Positions 1 through 6,509 are shown, counted from the stretch's first letter. The stretch is 7,119 bases of DNA from 66-474 sp964489055 (GCA_964489055.1 CAZAXF010000102.1:1-7119), one strand, 5' to 3'. Notes: generated from the letters alone by a model not told the origin. Made by a program: numbers and translations.

Positions 1-101
1 CGAAGGCCTGGATTCCGGGTTCTCCCTCCGGGAGCCCCGGAATGACGAACCTGGTAAGTACCATGCCAGCGTCAACTGGCGGAGAAAGAGACCTGCCTAC
101 T
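1..101 (+). repeat. Partial miniature inverted-repeat element, copy 1 (right part)
   Basis: Bases 1-80 are identical to bases 283-362 of the complete copy that follows, so the window opens inside an element. The expected right terminal repeat (81-101) can be aligned but is decayed: it lacks the CTGATCAG palindrome seen at the other ends. The segment contains the element's second internal hairpin, with CCGGGTTCTCCC pairing to GGGAGCCCCGG. The left half lies outside the window, so it cannot be said whether this copy is complete or truncated. Confidence 0.85.
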
Positions 102-127
102 CCGCAACGTGTTGAAATACAAAGACG

Positions 128-160
128 CTGGATCCCGGATATCGCTCCGCGACTCCGGGA
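128..160. repeat. Older hairpin repeat interrupted by element copy 2
   Basis: TCCCGGA (133-139) pairs with TCCGGGA (154-160) around a short loop. The expected continuation (TTCCGGGATGACGGG) is found only on the far side of the next element, at 384-398. The hairpin repeat was therefore present first and was split by the insertion. Hairpins of this type are dispersed intergenic repeats in many high-GC proteobacteria; no function can be read from the sequence. Confidence 0.6.
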
Positions 161-383
161 CCTGATCAGGGTTGTTCCTCGGCCACGTTGGCGTTGCAAT
201 GCACTCTCTACCCCGGTCATTCCAGGGCCATCGCCGGCTTCATCGGCGATGGAACCCGGAATCCAGCGCTCGGCCGTCGATGCGAAGGCCTGGATTCCGG
301 GTTCTCCCTCCGGGAGCCCCGGAATGACGAACCTGGTAAGTACCATGCCAGCGTCAACTGGCTGAGAAACAGGCCTGATCAGA
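161..383 (+). mobile_element. Miniature inverted-repeat element, copy 2 (complete, 223 bp)
   Basis: A non-coding, MITE-like element. Its left end reads CCTGATCAGGGTTGTTCCTC, and the reverse complement of its right end reads CTGATCAGGCCTGTTTCTC, giving terminal inverted repeats of about 28 bp with a few mismatches. Inside are two hairpins. The first (about 219-262) has the stem CCATCGCCG/CGGCGATGG; the second (about 293-325) has the stem CTCCC/GGGAG extended by ATTCCGGG/CCCGGAAT. The flanks CTCCGGGA (153-160) and TTCCGGGA (384-391) match 7 of 8 and are read as an 8-bp target duplication with one later mutation. No open reading frame is credible, so mobility would need a transposase supplied elsewhere. 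Confidence 0.9.
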
Positions 384-438
384 TTCCGGGATGACGGGCA
401 AGATCAGAGTTTCCCTCGCTGCGGCGGTGTGATGACAT

Positions 439-461
439 GCCCCCGGATCAAGTCCGGGGCA
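439..461. repeat. Short dispersed-type hairpin upstream of the permease gene
   Basis: CCCCGGA (441-447) and TCCGGGG (453-459) form a perfect 7-bp stem with loop TCAAG. There is no T-run on either side, so it is not a canonical intrinsic terminator. It resembles the short CCGGA-rich dispersed hairpins common in high-GC proteobacterial intergenic DNA. The rest of 392-565 shows no gene. Confidence 0.5.
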
Positions 462-524
462 GGCTTGTTGACCGGCTCGCCACGGACGCCGGTGACCGAT
501 CGCCGCGTTCGCGAAAATGACCGG

Positions 525-530
525 TAGACT
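525..530 (+). promoter_or_regulatory. Possible -10 box (TAGACT) for the permease gene
   Basis: GGTAGACTTGCCG lies about 35 bp before the preferred ATG. Nearly the same 13-base string precedes uppP and the integron cassette. TAGACT matches 4 of 6 positions of the TATAAT consensus. No good -35 is visible at the right spacing, so this rests on recurrence rather than on a complete promoter. If real, it would argue for the ATG at 566 rather than the TTG at 530. Confidence 0.3.
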
Positions 531-565
531 TGCCGCGTGCCGAACACGGGAACGCGAAGCCGAAG

Positions 566-1723
566 ATGCCGCCCGTCCTGCCAGCCCCGCCGCCCGGTGC
601 CGATCGCGAGTTGAGCGGGAAATCGCCGCGTCCCAGCGGGCGGCACAAGCGCCGCTCGCGGTCCGAACGCCGTCGCGACCGGCGCCTGCGCGCACTGCGG
701 CTGCCGCTGGTGGTGCTGGCAGTGCTGGCGGTGGCGGCGGCACTGGTGTTCGCGAGCCCCCTGCTGATTCCATTGCTCCTGGCGACCTTCATCGCGCTGG
801 CATTGAACCCGATCGTGGCGCGCCTGGCGCGGTGGCACGTGCCGCGCCTGCTCGGCAGCGTGCTGTTGATGCTGGCGCTGGGCGCGGGCGTGTTCGCCAC
901 GGTCAACGCGTTGAGCACGCCCGCCGCCGACTGGGTGCGGCAGGCGCCCACGCTGGTGCGCGATGTCGGCCACAAGTTGCACCGGATGACCTGGCGCCTG
1001 ACCGAGGTCAGCCACGCCGCTTCGAAGTCGCTGGCCACCATCGGCGTCAGCGAGCCGTCCGCCGCCGCACCATCGCCGCAGCCTGCGCCGTTCTCGTTCG
1101 GCACAGTATTGCGCGCGGCGCCGCGTGCGCTTGCCGACACGCTCACGGTGGTGCTGCTGGTGTTCTTTTTCCTGACCTACGGCGACCAGATGCGCGCGCG
1201 GATCGTGACCGCCTCGCCGCGCTTTCGCTACCGGCGGATCGCCGCGCGCGTGGTGCGCGGCATCCAGCAGGAAGTGTCGCGCTACCTGCTCACGGTCACG
1301 CTGATCAACTGCTGCCTGGGCGGGCTGACCGCGCTGATCCTGTGGGCGTGGAAGATGCCTGATCCGCTGCTGTGGGGCGGGGTGGCGACGCTGCTCAACT
1401 TCATGCCCTACATCGGCGCCATCACCAACACCTTGCTGCTGCTGGCGATCGGATTGCTGAACTTCCACAGCCCGGTCCACGCGCTGTTTCCGGCGGCCAG
1501 TTTCGCGGCATTGGCGATGCTGGAAGGCAACGTGGTCACGCCGATGATCATGGGCCAGCGCATGCGCCTGTCGCCGGTGGCGATCCTGGTGTGGCTGCTG
1601 GTGTGGGCATGGATGTGGGGCATTCCCGGCGCGCTGCTGGCGGTGCCGCTGCTGACCGTGGTGAAGCTGGTTGCCGAGTGGACGCCGGGCTGGGAATGGT
1701 TTGCGAAAATGGTGCAACGCTGA
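566..1723 (+). CDS. AI-2E/PerM family transporter (UPF0118 membrane protein)
   Basis: A predicted inner-membrane permease of 385 residues, the usual size for the AI-2E exporter-like (PerM/TqsA/YdiK) family. Seen: a basic, cytosolic-looking N-terminus (residues 26-42, mostly Arg/Lys); hydrophobic segments near 46-62, 64-84, 95-114, 190-206, 240-262, 268-297, 303-319 and 336-366; a Pro/Ala-rich linker at 162-175. The family signatures LNFMPYIGAITN (277-288) and EGNVVTPMIMGQ (320-331) are present, followed by the C-terminal WGIPGALLAVPLL. The substrate cannot be told: members have been linked to autoinducer-2 export, ion/proton antiport or nothing known. The start is uncertain. I prefer the ATG at 566, but the frame is open upstream with a TTG at 530, and neither has a strong Shine-Dalgarno sequence. 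The hydroxylase gene follows 57 bp downstream on the same strand. Confidence 0.9.
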   Translation: MPPVLPAPPPGADRELSGKSPRPSGRHKRRSRSERRRDRRLRALRLPLVVLAVLAVAAALVFASPLLIPLLLATFIALALNPIVARLARWHVPRLLGSVLLMLALGAGVFATVNALSTPAADWVRQAPTLVRDVGHKLHRMTWRLTEVSHAASKSLATIGVSEPSAAAPSPQPAPFSFGTVLRAAPRALADTLTVVLLVFFFLTYGDQMRARIVTASPRFRYRRIAARVVRGIQQEVSRYLLTVTLINCCLGGLTALILWAWKMPDPLLWGGVATLLNFMPYIGAITNTLLLLAIGLLNFHSPVHALFPAASFAALAMLEGNVVTPMIMGQRMRLSPVAILVWLLVWAWMWGIPGALLAVPLLTVVKLVAEWTPGWEWFAKMVQR

Positions 1724-1780
1724 GCCGCGGATTTGCCCTGCGTCAAGCGATGATCGTGCGGTTGCGGCAAACTATGCGGC

Positions 1781-3109
1781 ATGAATACGCAGGCGGCAGC
1801 GGCCGACGAGGCCCGCATCAACCAGGCCCGCGCACACGCGGCCCAGCAGCGCATCGGCGAGGCCGAAGCGGTATATCGCGACATCCTGAAATCGGCTCCG
1901 GACACGCCCGAGGCGTTGAATTTCGTGGCGATGTGCGCGCTCTCGCGCGGCGAGTTCGCTTCCGCGCAGCGTGACCTGGAACACGCCGCGCAACTGGAAC
2001 CGACCCAGCCGGAAATCTGGAAGAACCTGGGCATCGTGCAATTGGCCCAGCAGCACGGCGACGATGCGCTGGATGCGTTCGACCGCGCCCTGGGGCTGGA
2101 GCCGATGCACTTCGCCGCACGCTTGCACCGCGGCACGGCGCTGGAGATGCTGGGCCGCATCGACGAGGCCACCGCCGCATTCTTCGGGGCCCTGGTGGCG
2201 GCGCAAAGCCGCGGCAAGTGGCGCAACGACGTGACCACGCCGCCCGGCCTGCGCGGCGCGGTCCGGCATGCAATCGCGTTCGTGCAGGAGCATCGCCGGC
2301 GGATCTTCATGGATCTGCTGCAGCCACTGCGCGAGCGCTTCGGCGCCGATTCGCTGACGCGCGTGGAGCAGGGCCTTGCCATCTACCTCGGGGACCGGCC
2401 GGCCAACTACCCCGACCCGCGCCAGTTCTGCAAATTCTTCTACGTGCCGGGCCTGCGCGCGACGCCCTTCTACGAACGCGAGCTGTTCCCCTGGCACGCC
2501 GAGCTCGAGAAGCACACCGACACGATCCGCGAGGAACTGCTGGGCGTGCTGGAACAACCGGTTGGCGTGGAACCGTTCCTGGGCACCAACGACAACGAGT
2601 TCCTTAAGGAACAGAAACTGCTGGCCGGGACCCGCGGCCACGCGGAGTGGAATTCATTCTTCTTCCACCGCCACGGCGAGATCTTCGAGCAGAACGCCCG
2701 GCGCTGCCCGCGCACCACCGAAGTGTTGAATACCCTGCCGCTGGTGCACATCCGCGGCCACGCGCCCGAAGTGTTGTTCTCGATCCTGACCCCCGGATCG
2801 CACATCCTCAAGCACCACGGCGTCACCAACACCCGCCTGGTCACCCACCTGCCGCTGATCATCCCCGAGGATTGCGCGATCAGCGTGGGCGGCGTCGACC
2901 ACGCCTGGCGCGAAGGCCGCTGCGTCACCTTCGACGACACCTTCGAGCACGAAGCGTGGAACAAGAGCGACAAGGTCCGCGCGGTGATGATCCTCGACTC
3001 CTGGCATCCCGACCTCACCGAAGCCGAACGCGAGGCCGTCGGGCTGCTGGTCGGCGGCATCGGCGACTTCAACCGGGACGCAAAGGTGTCGCAGCCGCCC
3101 AAGGACTGA
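1781..3109 (+). CDS. TPR-repeat aspartyl/asparaginyl beta-hydroxylase family protein
   Basis: A predicted cytosolic 2-oxoglutarate/Fe(II) dioxygenase of 442 residues. An N-terminal helical repeat region (about 10-140, e.g. PEIWKNLGIVQLAQ at 77-90) looks like three to four TPRs, a protein-binding platform. The C-terminal half (about 215-415) matches the Asp/Asn beta-hydroxylase fold shared by mammalian AspH and bacterial LpxO. By alignment to AspH from memory, the iron ligands are His345 (HHGVTN, AspH His679) and His390 (FEHEAW, AspH His725). Gly347 sits where most dioxygenases carry the Asp ligand, the AspH-type two-His centre. Ser334, Arg352, His356 and Arg400 fit the co-substrate contacts. 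The end SWHPDLTEAER is typical. The substrate is unknown: a protein side chain is suggested by the TPRs, while lipid A (as for LpxO) is less likely without membrane segments. No clear Shine-Dalgarno precedes the ATG. It is downstream of the permease gene, but no functional link is evident. Confidence 0.9.
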   Translation: MNTQAAAADEARINQARAHAAQQRIGEAEAVYRDILKSAPDTPEALNFVAMCALSRGEFASAQRDLEHAAQLEPTQPEIWKNLGIVQLAQQHGDDALDAFDRALGLEPMHFAARLHRGTALEMLGRIDEATAAFFGALVAAQSRGKWRNDVTTPPGLRGAVRHAIAFVQEHRRRIFMDLLQPLRERFGADSLTRVEQGLAIYLGDRPANYPDPRQFCKFFYVPGLRATPFYERELFPWHAELEKHTDTIREELLGVLEQPVGVEPFLGTNDNEFLKEQKLLAGTRGHAEWNSFFFHRHGEIFEQNARRCPRTTEVLNTLPLVHIRGHAPEVLFSILTPGSHILKHHGVTNTRLVTHLPLIIPEDCAISVGGVDHAWREGRCVTFDDTFEHEAWNKSDKVRAVMILDSWHPDLTEAEREAVGLLVGGIGDFNRDAKVSQPPKD

Positions 3110-3115
3110 AACCGC

Positions 3116-3130
3116 GAAAACCCGGTTTTC
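3116..3130. terminator. Palindrome after the hydroxylase gene, possible weak terminator
   Basis: GAAAACC-C-GGTTTTC is a perfect 15-base palindrome starting 7 bases after the stop codon. As RNA it gives a 5-6 bp stem with a small loop and an A-run/T-run in the arms, so it could end transcription on either strand. The stem is short and poorly GC-rich, hence the low confidence. Confidence 0.35.
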
Positions 3131-3159
3131 AGACGGGGTCCGCGCTGCGCATGGATTCA

Positions 3160-3389
3160 CCTGATCAGGGCTGTTCAGCAGCCAGTTGATGTTGGCATGA
3201 CACTCACCAGCTTCGTCATTCCGGGGCTCCCGGAGGGAGAACCCGGAATCCAGCTCTTCGCATCGACCGTCGAAAGCTGGATTCCGGGTTCCATCGCCGA
3301 TGAAGCCGGCGATGGCCCCGGAATGACGAGGTAGAGAGTGCATTGGTGCATTGCAACCCCAACGTGGCTGAGGAACAGCCCTGATCAGG
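3160..3389 (-). mobile_element. Miniature inverted-repeat element, copy 3 (complete, 230 bp)
   Basis: The cleanest copy, inverted relative to copies 2 and 4. It starts CCTGATCAGGGCTGTTC and ends GAACAGCCCTGATCAGG, so the outer 17 bases are perfect inverted repeats; the pairing then continues with changes (AGCAGCCAGTTG versus CTCAGCCACGTTG). It is flanked by a perfect 8-bp direct repeat, TGGATTCA at 3152-3159 and 3390-3397, the mark of a transposition event. Both internal hairpins are present. It occupies almost the whole gap between the converging hydroxylase and uppP genes, where its hairpins could also block read-through in both directions. Several IS families make 8-bp duplications (for example IS6, IS66, ISL3, IS256, IS1595), so the mobilising enzyme cannot be named. 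Confidence 0.95.
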
Positions 3390-3407
3390 TGGATTCAAGA
3401 GCAGGCC

Positions 3408-4202
3408 TCAGTGCCCCAGCGGCAGCCACACCAGCAGCGCGGTGCCAAGCGCAATGCGGTAGATCGCGAACGGCGTGAAACGGTGGCTGCGGATGTAGTG
3501 CAGCAGCCACTTCACGGCGATGAACGCGACGATCAGCGAGACGATGAATCCGACCACCAGCGCCGTCCAGTCCTCGTGCGCCGCGCCTCCGTTCCGCCAC
3601 ACCTTCAGCAACTCGTAGCCGGTCGCCGCGTACATGGTCGGAATGCCGACCAGGAACGCGAATTCCGTCGCCGCCGGCCGGTTGGAAGTGCCAAACAGCA
3701 TCGCCGCGAAGATCGTCGCGCCCGAACGCGACGTGCCCGGAAAGATGCCCGCGACCATCTGCGCAATGCCGACCAGGATCGCCACCGGCCAGGTCACCCG
3801 GCTGCGGTCGGGCATGCGCGCCGCGATTTGTTCGGCGCCGATCATCCAGATGCCGCCGATGATCAGTGCCCACGCGATCGGCGTCACCCGCTCCGGCAAC
3901 TTGAAACCCATGCTCACCGCGATGAAACCGAGCACCGCGGTGATCCCGAACGCGACGATGAGTTTCAGCAGGTAATCGCGCGTATCCGGCTCGCGCCAGC
4001 GCGTCAGCAGTTGCCAGATGCGCCGCCAGTACACCAGCGTGATCGCAAGGATCGCGCCCGCCTGGATACCCACGTTGAACAGGTCCGAGCGCCGCCCCAG
4101 CCAGTGCTCGGCGATCAACAGGTGCCCGGTCGATGAAATCGGCAGGAATTCGGTGATGCCCTCGATGATGCCCAGGGCAATGACGTTCAGCAGGTCGTGC
4201 AT
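3408..4202 (-). CDS. uppP: Undecaprenyl-diphosphatase UppP (BacA)
   Basis: An integral membrane phosphatase that converts undecaprenyl diphosphate to undecaprenyl phosphate, recycling the lipid carrier for peptidoglycan and other envelope polymers; extra copies classically give bacitracin resistance. At 264 residues it is full length for the family. Seen: the first signature EGITEFLPISSTGHL (14-28) with Glu14, Glu18 and His27, and the second signature PGTSRSGAT (155-163) with catalytic Arg159. Hydrophobic segments run through the whole protein. The start is well supported: ATG at 4202 with GGAG six bases upstream. It converges on the hydroxylase gene and diverges from the cysteine-peptidase gene, so it appears to be a single-gene transcription unit. 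Confidence 0.97.
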   Translation of the reverse strand: MHDLLNVIALGIIEGITEFLPISSTGHLLIAEHWLGRRSDLFNVGIQAGAILAITLVYWRRIWQLLTRWREPDTRDYLLKLIVAFGITAVLGFIAVSMGFKLPERVTPIAWALIIGGIWMIGAEQIAARMPDRSRVTWPVAILVGIAQMVAGIFPGTSRSGATIFAAMLFGTSNRPAATEFAFLVGIPTMYAATGYELLKVWRNGGAAHEDWTALVVGFIVSLIVAFIAVKWLLHYIRSHRFTPFAIYRIALGTALLVWLPLGH

Positions 4203-4229
4203 GCACAGCTCCGGTCCGGGGCGCCGGCC

Positions 4230-4259
4230 AGTCTAGCGGTATGGCTTCGCTACGCGAAG
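4230..4259 (-). promoter_or_regulatory. Possible uppP promoter region with inverted repeat
   Basis: On the minus strand TAGACT (4235-4230) lies 27 bases before the uppP ATG, inside GCTAGACTGGCCG, similar to strings before the permease gene and the integron cassette. About 10 bases further upstream is a perfect inverted repeat, CTTCGC-TAC-GCGAAG (4245-4259 as written on the plus strand). It overlaps where a -35 would fall and could be an operator or a small hairpin. No TTGACA-like box is seen. Confidence 0.35.
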
Positions 4260-4272
4260 GTACATGCGTGTT

Positions 4273-4316
4273 CGCGTGCCGGCGGAACACGCCGCGCGTC
4301 GGCAGTGCGGCACGCG
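4273..4316. repeat. Inverted repeat in the uppP/peptidase divergent gap
   Basis: CGCGTGCCG (4273-4281) and CGGCACGCG (4308-4316) are perfect 9-base inverted arms 26 bases apart. In the leader of the peptidase gene they could form a stable RNA stem. In this GC-rich DNA such arms can arise by chance, so no function is claimed. The divergent gap (4203-4394) otherwise holds no gene. Confidence 0.4.
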
Positions 4317-4394
4317 CAACTTGCCGTGCGAGCCGCCGGGGCTTACGGTGACGCGATCGCCGTACTGCGGCCAGGCAAGCAAGGGGGGCGTTGC

Positions 4395-4934
4395 ATGGTA
4401 GATGCAATCGACAGCAGGAGCCGGCAGTGGAAAATCATCGAACAGGCGCCAAACAGCATGGAGTGCGGCTTCGCGTGTGCGGCGATGGCATGTTTTTACT
4501 ATCAGGGGGCTGTCGCGCATCCACCCTTGGTGAATCAAGTCGCGATGCTGTCCAAGGCCCAGCCCGGACACGGCACCCAAGGGATCCAGTCGTTGCAGAA
4601 TCTCGCCCATGTGCTCAATCAGAACTTGCAGGTGACAACGTGGAACGCGGAAAACCTGGGTCCGTATCCTGCGGGGATCTTTGCCAGGATCGGGAGTCTC
4701 GTTTCCACCACCACGCCCGCGATCGTGGGTTTGAACGTGACCGATGCCAGCGGGAGCAGCAAGCACCTGGCGGTGGCGATCGATTTCGATGCCGCGGCGG
4801 AACGGATGTTTTTCCTCGACCCGTACCCGGGCGTCGGCGTCGTGGAGATGTGGGAGCAGGGCGGCGCCTACCCCACCACGTTCGCTGCTGGCACATGGGC
4901 GCTGGATGGCTGGGTGCTTTGCACGCACCATTAG
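4395..4934 (+). CDS. Predicted papain-like/C39-like cysteine peptidase
   Basis: A 179-residue protein with the order of catalytic residues expected for clan CA cysteine peptidases of the C39/AvrRpt2-like kind: Gln17 (oxyanion hole) and Cys24 in EQAPNSMECGFACAAM, His124 in SSKHLAVAIDFD, and Asp142 in FFLDPYPG. The Cys-His-Asp spacing (100 and 18 residues) is close to that of ComA-type C39 domains and AvrRpt2. No signal peptide, membrane segment or fused ABC transporter is present, so it is a free-standing, probably cytosolic domain. Its substrate is unknown, and no leader-peptide precursor or exporter gene is nearby. The ATG at 4395 is chosen because AAGGGGGG (4381-4388) lies six bases upstream; the frame is open back to 4197 but that part overlaps the uppP control region. 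It could also be a cysteine-centred transferase of the same fold. Confidence 0.75.
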   Translation: MVDAIDSRSRQWKIIEQAPNSMECGFACAAMACFYYQGAVAHPPLVNQVAMLSKAQPGHGTQGIQSLQNLAHVLNQNLQVTTWNAENLGPYPAGIFARIGSLVSTTTPAIVGLNVTDASGSSKHLAVAIDFDAAAERMFFLDPYPGVGVVEMWEQGGAYPTTFAAGTWALDGWVLCTHH

Positions 4935-4966
4935 GAAACGTCTGAGCAAACCTTGCCATCTTCATT

Positions 4967-4980
4967 CCCGCGAAAGCGGG
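4967..4980. repeat. Short hairpin after the peptidase gene
   Basis: CCCGC-GAAA-GCGGG is a perfect stem with a GNRA tetraloop, 32 bases after the stop codon. The preceding TTCATT makes it look like a fragment of the common TTCATTCCCGCGAAAGCGGG dispersed repeat. It has no T-run but may still reduce read-through. Confidence 0.45.
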
Positions 4981-5018
4981 ACCGCGGCGCAGAGCCCGTC
5001 CCGGACTCGATGCGGGAA

Positions 5019-5241
5019 CCTGATTGGGGCGTTTCCTCAGCCACGTTGGCGTTGCGATGCACTCTCTACTTCAGTCATTCCGGGGCCATCGCCGGTTTCA
5101 TCGGCGATGGAACCCGGAATCCAGCTCTCAGCAGTCAATGCGAAGAGCTGGATTCCGGGTTCTCCCTCCGGGAGCCCCGGAATGACGAACCTGGTGAGTA
5201 TCATGCCAACATCAACTGGCTGAGAAACAGCCCTAATCAGG
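5019..5241 (+). mobile_element. Miniature inverted-repeat element, copy 4 (complete, 223 bp)
   Basis: Same orientation and structure as copy 2, with scattered base changes. The left end is CCTGATTGGGGCGTTTC; the reverse complement of the right end is CCTGATTAGGGCTGTTTC. A perfect 8-bp target duplication, TGCGGGAA, lies at 5011-5018 and 5242-5249. Removing the element rejoins CTCGATGCGGGAATGCC, part of another short inverted repeat (TCCCG...CGGGA), so this copy too landed in a hairpin-forming sequence. Confidence 0.93.
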
Positions 5242-5321
5242 TGCGGGAATGCCGTAGCGAACGCCGAAGGCGCGAGTATTCCCGGATGGCAAGCAAAATC
5301 AACGTTTCCCTGGCGCGATGC

Positions 5322-5358
5322 CGCGGGATCAAGCGTGGCGAAAGACCGCGATCCCGCG
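5322..5358. repeat. Inverted repeat downstream of intI
   Basis: CGCGGGATC (5322-5330) and GATCCCGCG (5350-5358) are perfect 9-base arms around a 19-base loop, about 125 bases past the intI stop on the minus strand. It could be a terminator-like or dispersed-repeat hairpin, but there is no T-run. The rest of 5250-5483 shows no gene. Confidence 0.4.
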
Positions 5359-5483
5359 TCCCTCACGGCTGCGGGCATGCGTCGGTAACTTGCCGGTCGG
5401 TGACCGCCGCTCCACCGATCGAATTCAGGCAGGGGAAAAGAGCGTGTTCCCGTGGTGCGGTGATGGACGTCTTCCACGCCACG

Positions 5484-6509
5484 TCAGCCGCGATCGAGCG
5501 GGCTCAACACCCCGTGTCCGCCACGGTTCAACACGTGCGTGTAGATCTGCGTGGTGGCGACGTCCTTGTGCCCCAGGAGCTCCTGGATCGTGCGGATGTC
5601 ATGTCCGGATTCCAGCAGGTGCGTGGCGAACGAATGCCGCAGCGTGTGGCAGGTTGCAGGCTTGTGGATGCCCGCAATGCGCACCGCGCGCTTGATTGCG
5701 CGTTGCAACCCGGACTCGTCGAGATGATGCCGCCGCAAGACCCCGCTGCGCGGATCGCGCGACAGCTTCCGCGACGGAAACACGAATTGCCACCCCCACG
5801 CGCGCCCGGCATCTGGATACTTGCGTGCCAGCGCGTTCGGCAGGCGCGCCTCGCCATGGCCCGCCGCGAGGTCGGCCTCGTGCAGGATGCGTGCACGCGC
5901 AAGCTGCCGCTTCAGCGCATCGCGCAGGGCATCGGGCAACGGCACCCGCCGATCCTTGCGACCCTTGCCCTGGCGCACCGTGATTTCCTTGCGCGCAAAA
6001 TCCACGTCCTTGACCCGCAAGCGCACGCACTCCATCAACCGCATGCCCGAGCCGTACAGCAAAGCCGCCATCAGCCAGTGCACCCCGTCGATTGCCCCGA
6101 GCAACCGTTAAACCTCGCCGCGGGAAAGCACCACCGGCACCCGCTGGGGGTGCCTGGCGCGCACCACGTCGTCAATCCACGGCAACTCGACTCCCAGCAC
6201 CACGCGGTACAGAAACAGCAGCGCCGAGAGCGCCTGGTTCTGGGTGCTCGCCGCAACATGGCCGTGCGCGGCAAGGTGGGTGAGGAACGCAGACACCTCT
6301 TCGCCACCCATCTCGCGCGGATGCCGTTTGCCGTTGGCCCGGATGAAGCGGCGAATCCAACCCACGTACGCGCGCTCCGTGCGGATGCTGTAGTGCCGGA
6401 CCCTGCAGCACTCCCGCACCCGGTCCAGCAACCGCGGCGCACCTGTCGATCGCAACGGTGGCCGCGATTTTGCCCCGGATACCGCCCCGTTTCGTCCGTG
6501 ATATTGCAT
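5484..6509 (-). pseudogene. intI: Integron integrase IntI, interrupted by one in-frame stop
   Basis: A tyrosine recombinase that would catalyse cassette insertion and excision at attI/attC. Read through, it is 341 residues, close to IntI1 (337). The N-terminal part starts PPLRS and continues with HYSIRTERAYVGWIRRF, as in IntI proteins. Codon 134 (6108-6110) is TAA, between GEV and RLLGAID, just before the catalytic domain. After it everything is intact: Arg157, His288, Arg291, His314 and Tyr323, with spacings 131, 3, 23 and 9, identical to IntI1 (Arg146, His277, Arg280, His303, Tyr312). The IntI-specific insertion (about 209-246, including LPNALARKYP) separates it from XerC/XerD. The end NRGGHGVLSPLD is also IntI-typical. 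The start chosen is the ATG at 6509, with GGGGG a few bases upstream; a GTG at 6551 is in frame. No CTGT-N8-ACAG LexA box is visible upstream. Lack of other lesions suggests recent inactivation, stop read-through, or a sequencing error. Confidence 0.95.

Noticed and set aside
42..394. Short open frames within the repeat elements
   Set aside because: Peptides such as VIPGLPEGEPGIQ come from the hairpin sequence itself and recur in different frames in each copy. They have no ribosome site or coding pattern.
1..400. CRISPR array suggested by direct repeats
   Set aside because: There are only two units about 282 bp apart, with repeats far longer than CRISPR repeats and no spacer pattern.
404..1717. 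Long open frame on the minus strand opposite the permease gene
   Set aside because: Its translation is low-complexity (rich in Arg, His, Gln) and antisense to a clear membrane-protein gene. In GC-rich DNA such frames are expected by chance.
1772..3343. Long minus-strand frames opposite the hydroxylase gene
   Set aside because: They are shadows of a convincing plus-strand enzyme gene, and one runs into the repeat element.
161..5241. Composite transposon carrying the genes between copies 2 and 4
   Set aside because: Each copy has its own pair of matching target duplications, which shows independent insertions rather than one compound unit.
5484..6104. Independent gene starting at TTG 6104
   Set aside because: It is in the same frame as the upstream part and only one codon past the TAA, and together they make one full-length IntI. 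It is kept only as a speculative restart.
5484..6509. XerC/XerD or phage integrase
   Set aside because: The IntI-specific insertion with LPNALARKYP, IntI1 catalytic spacing and the adjacent attI-cassette-attC make it an integron integrase.
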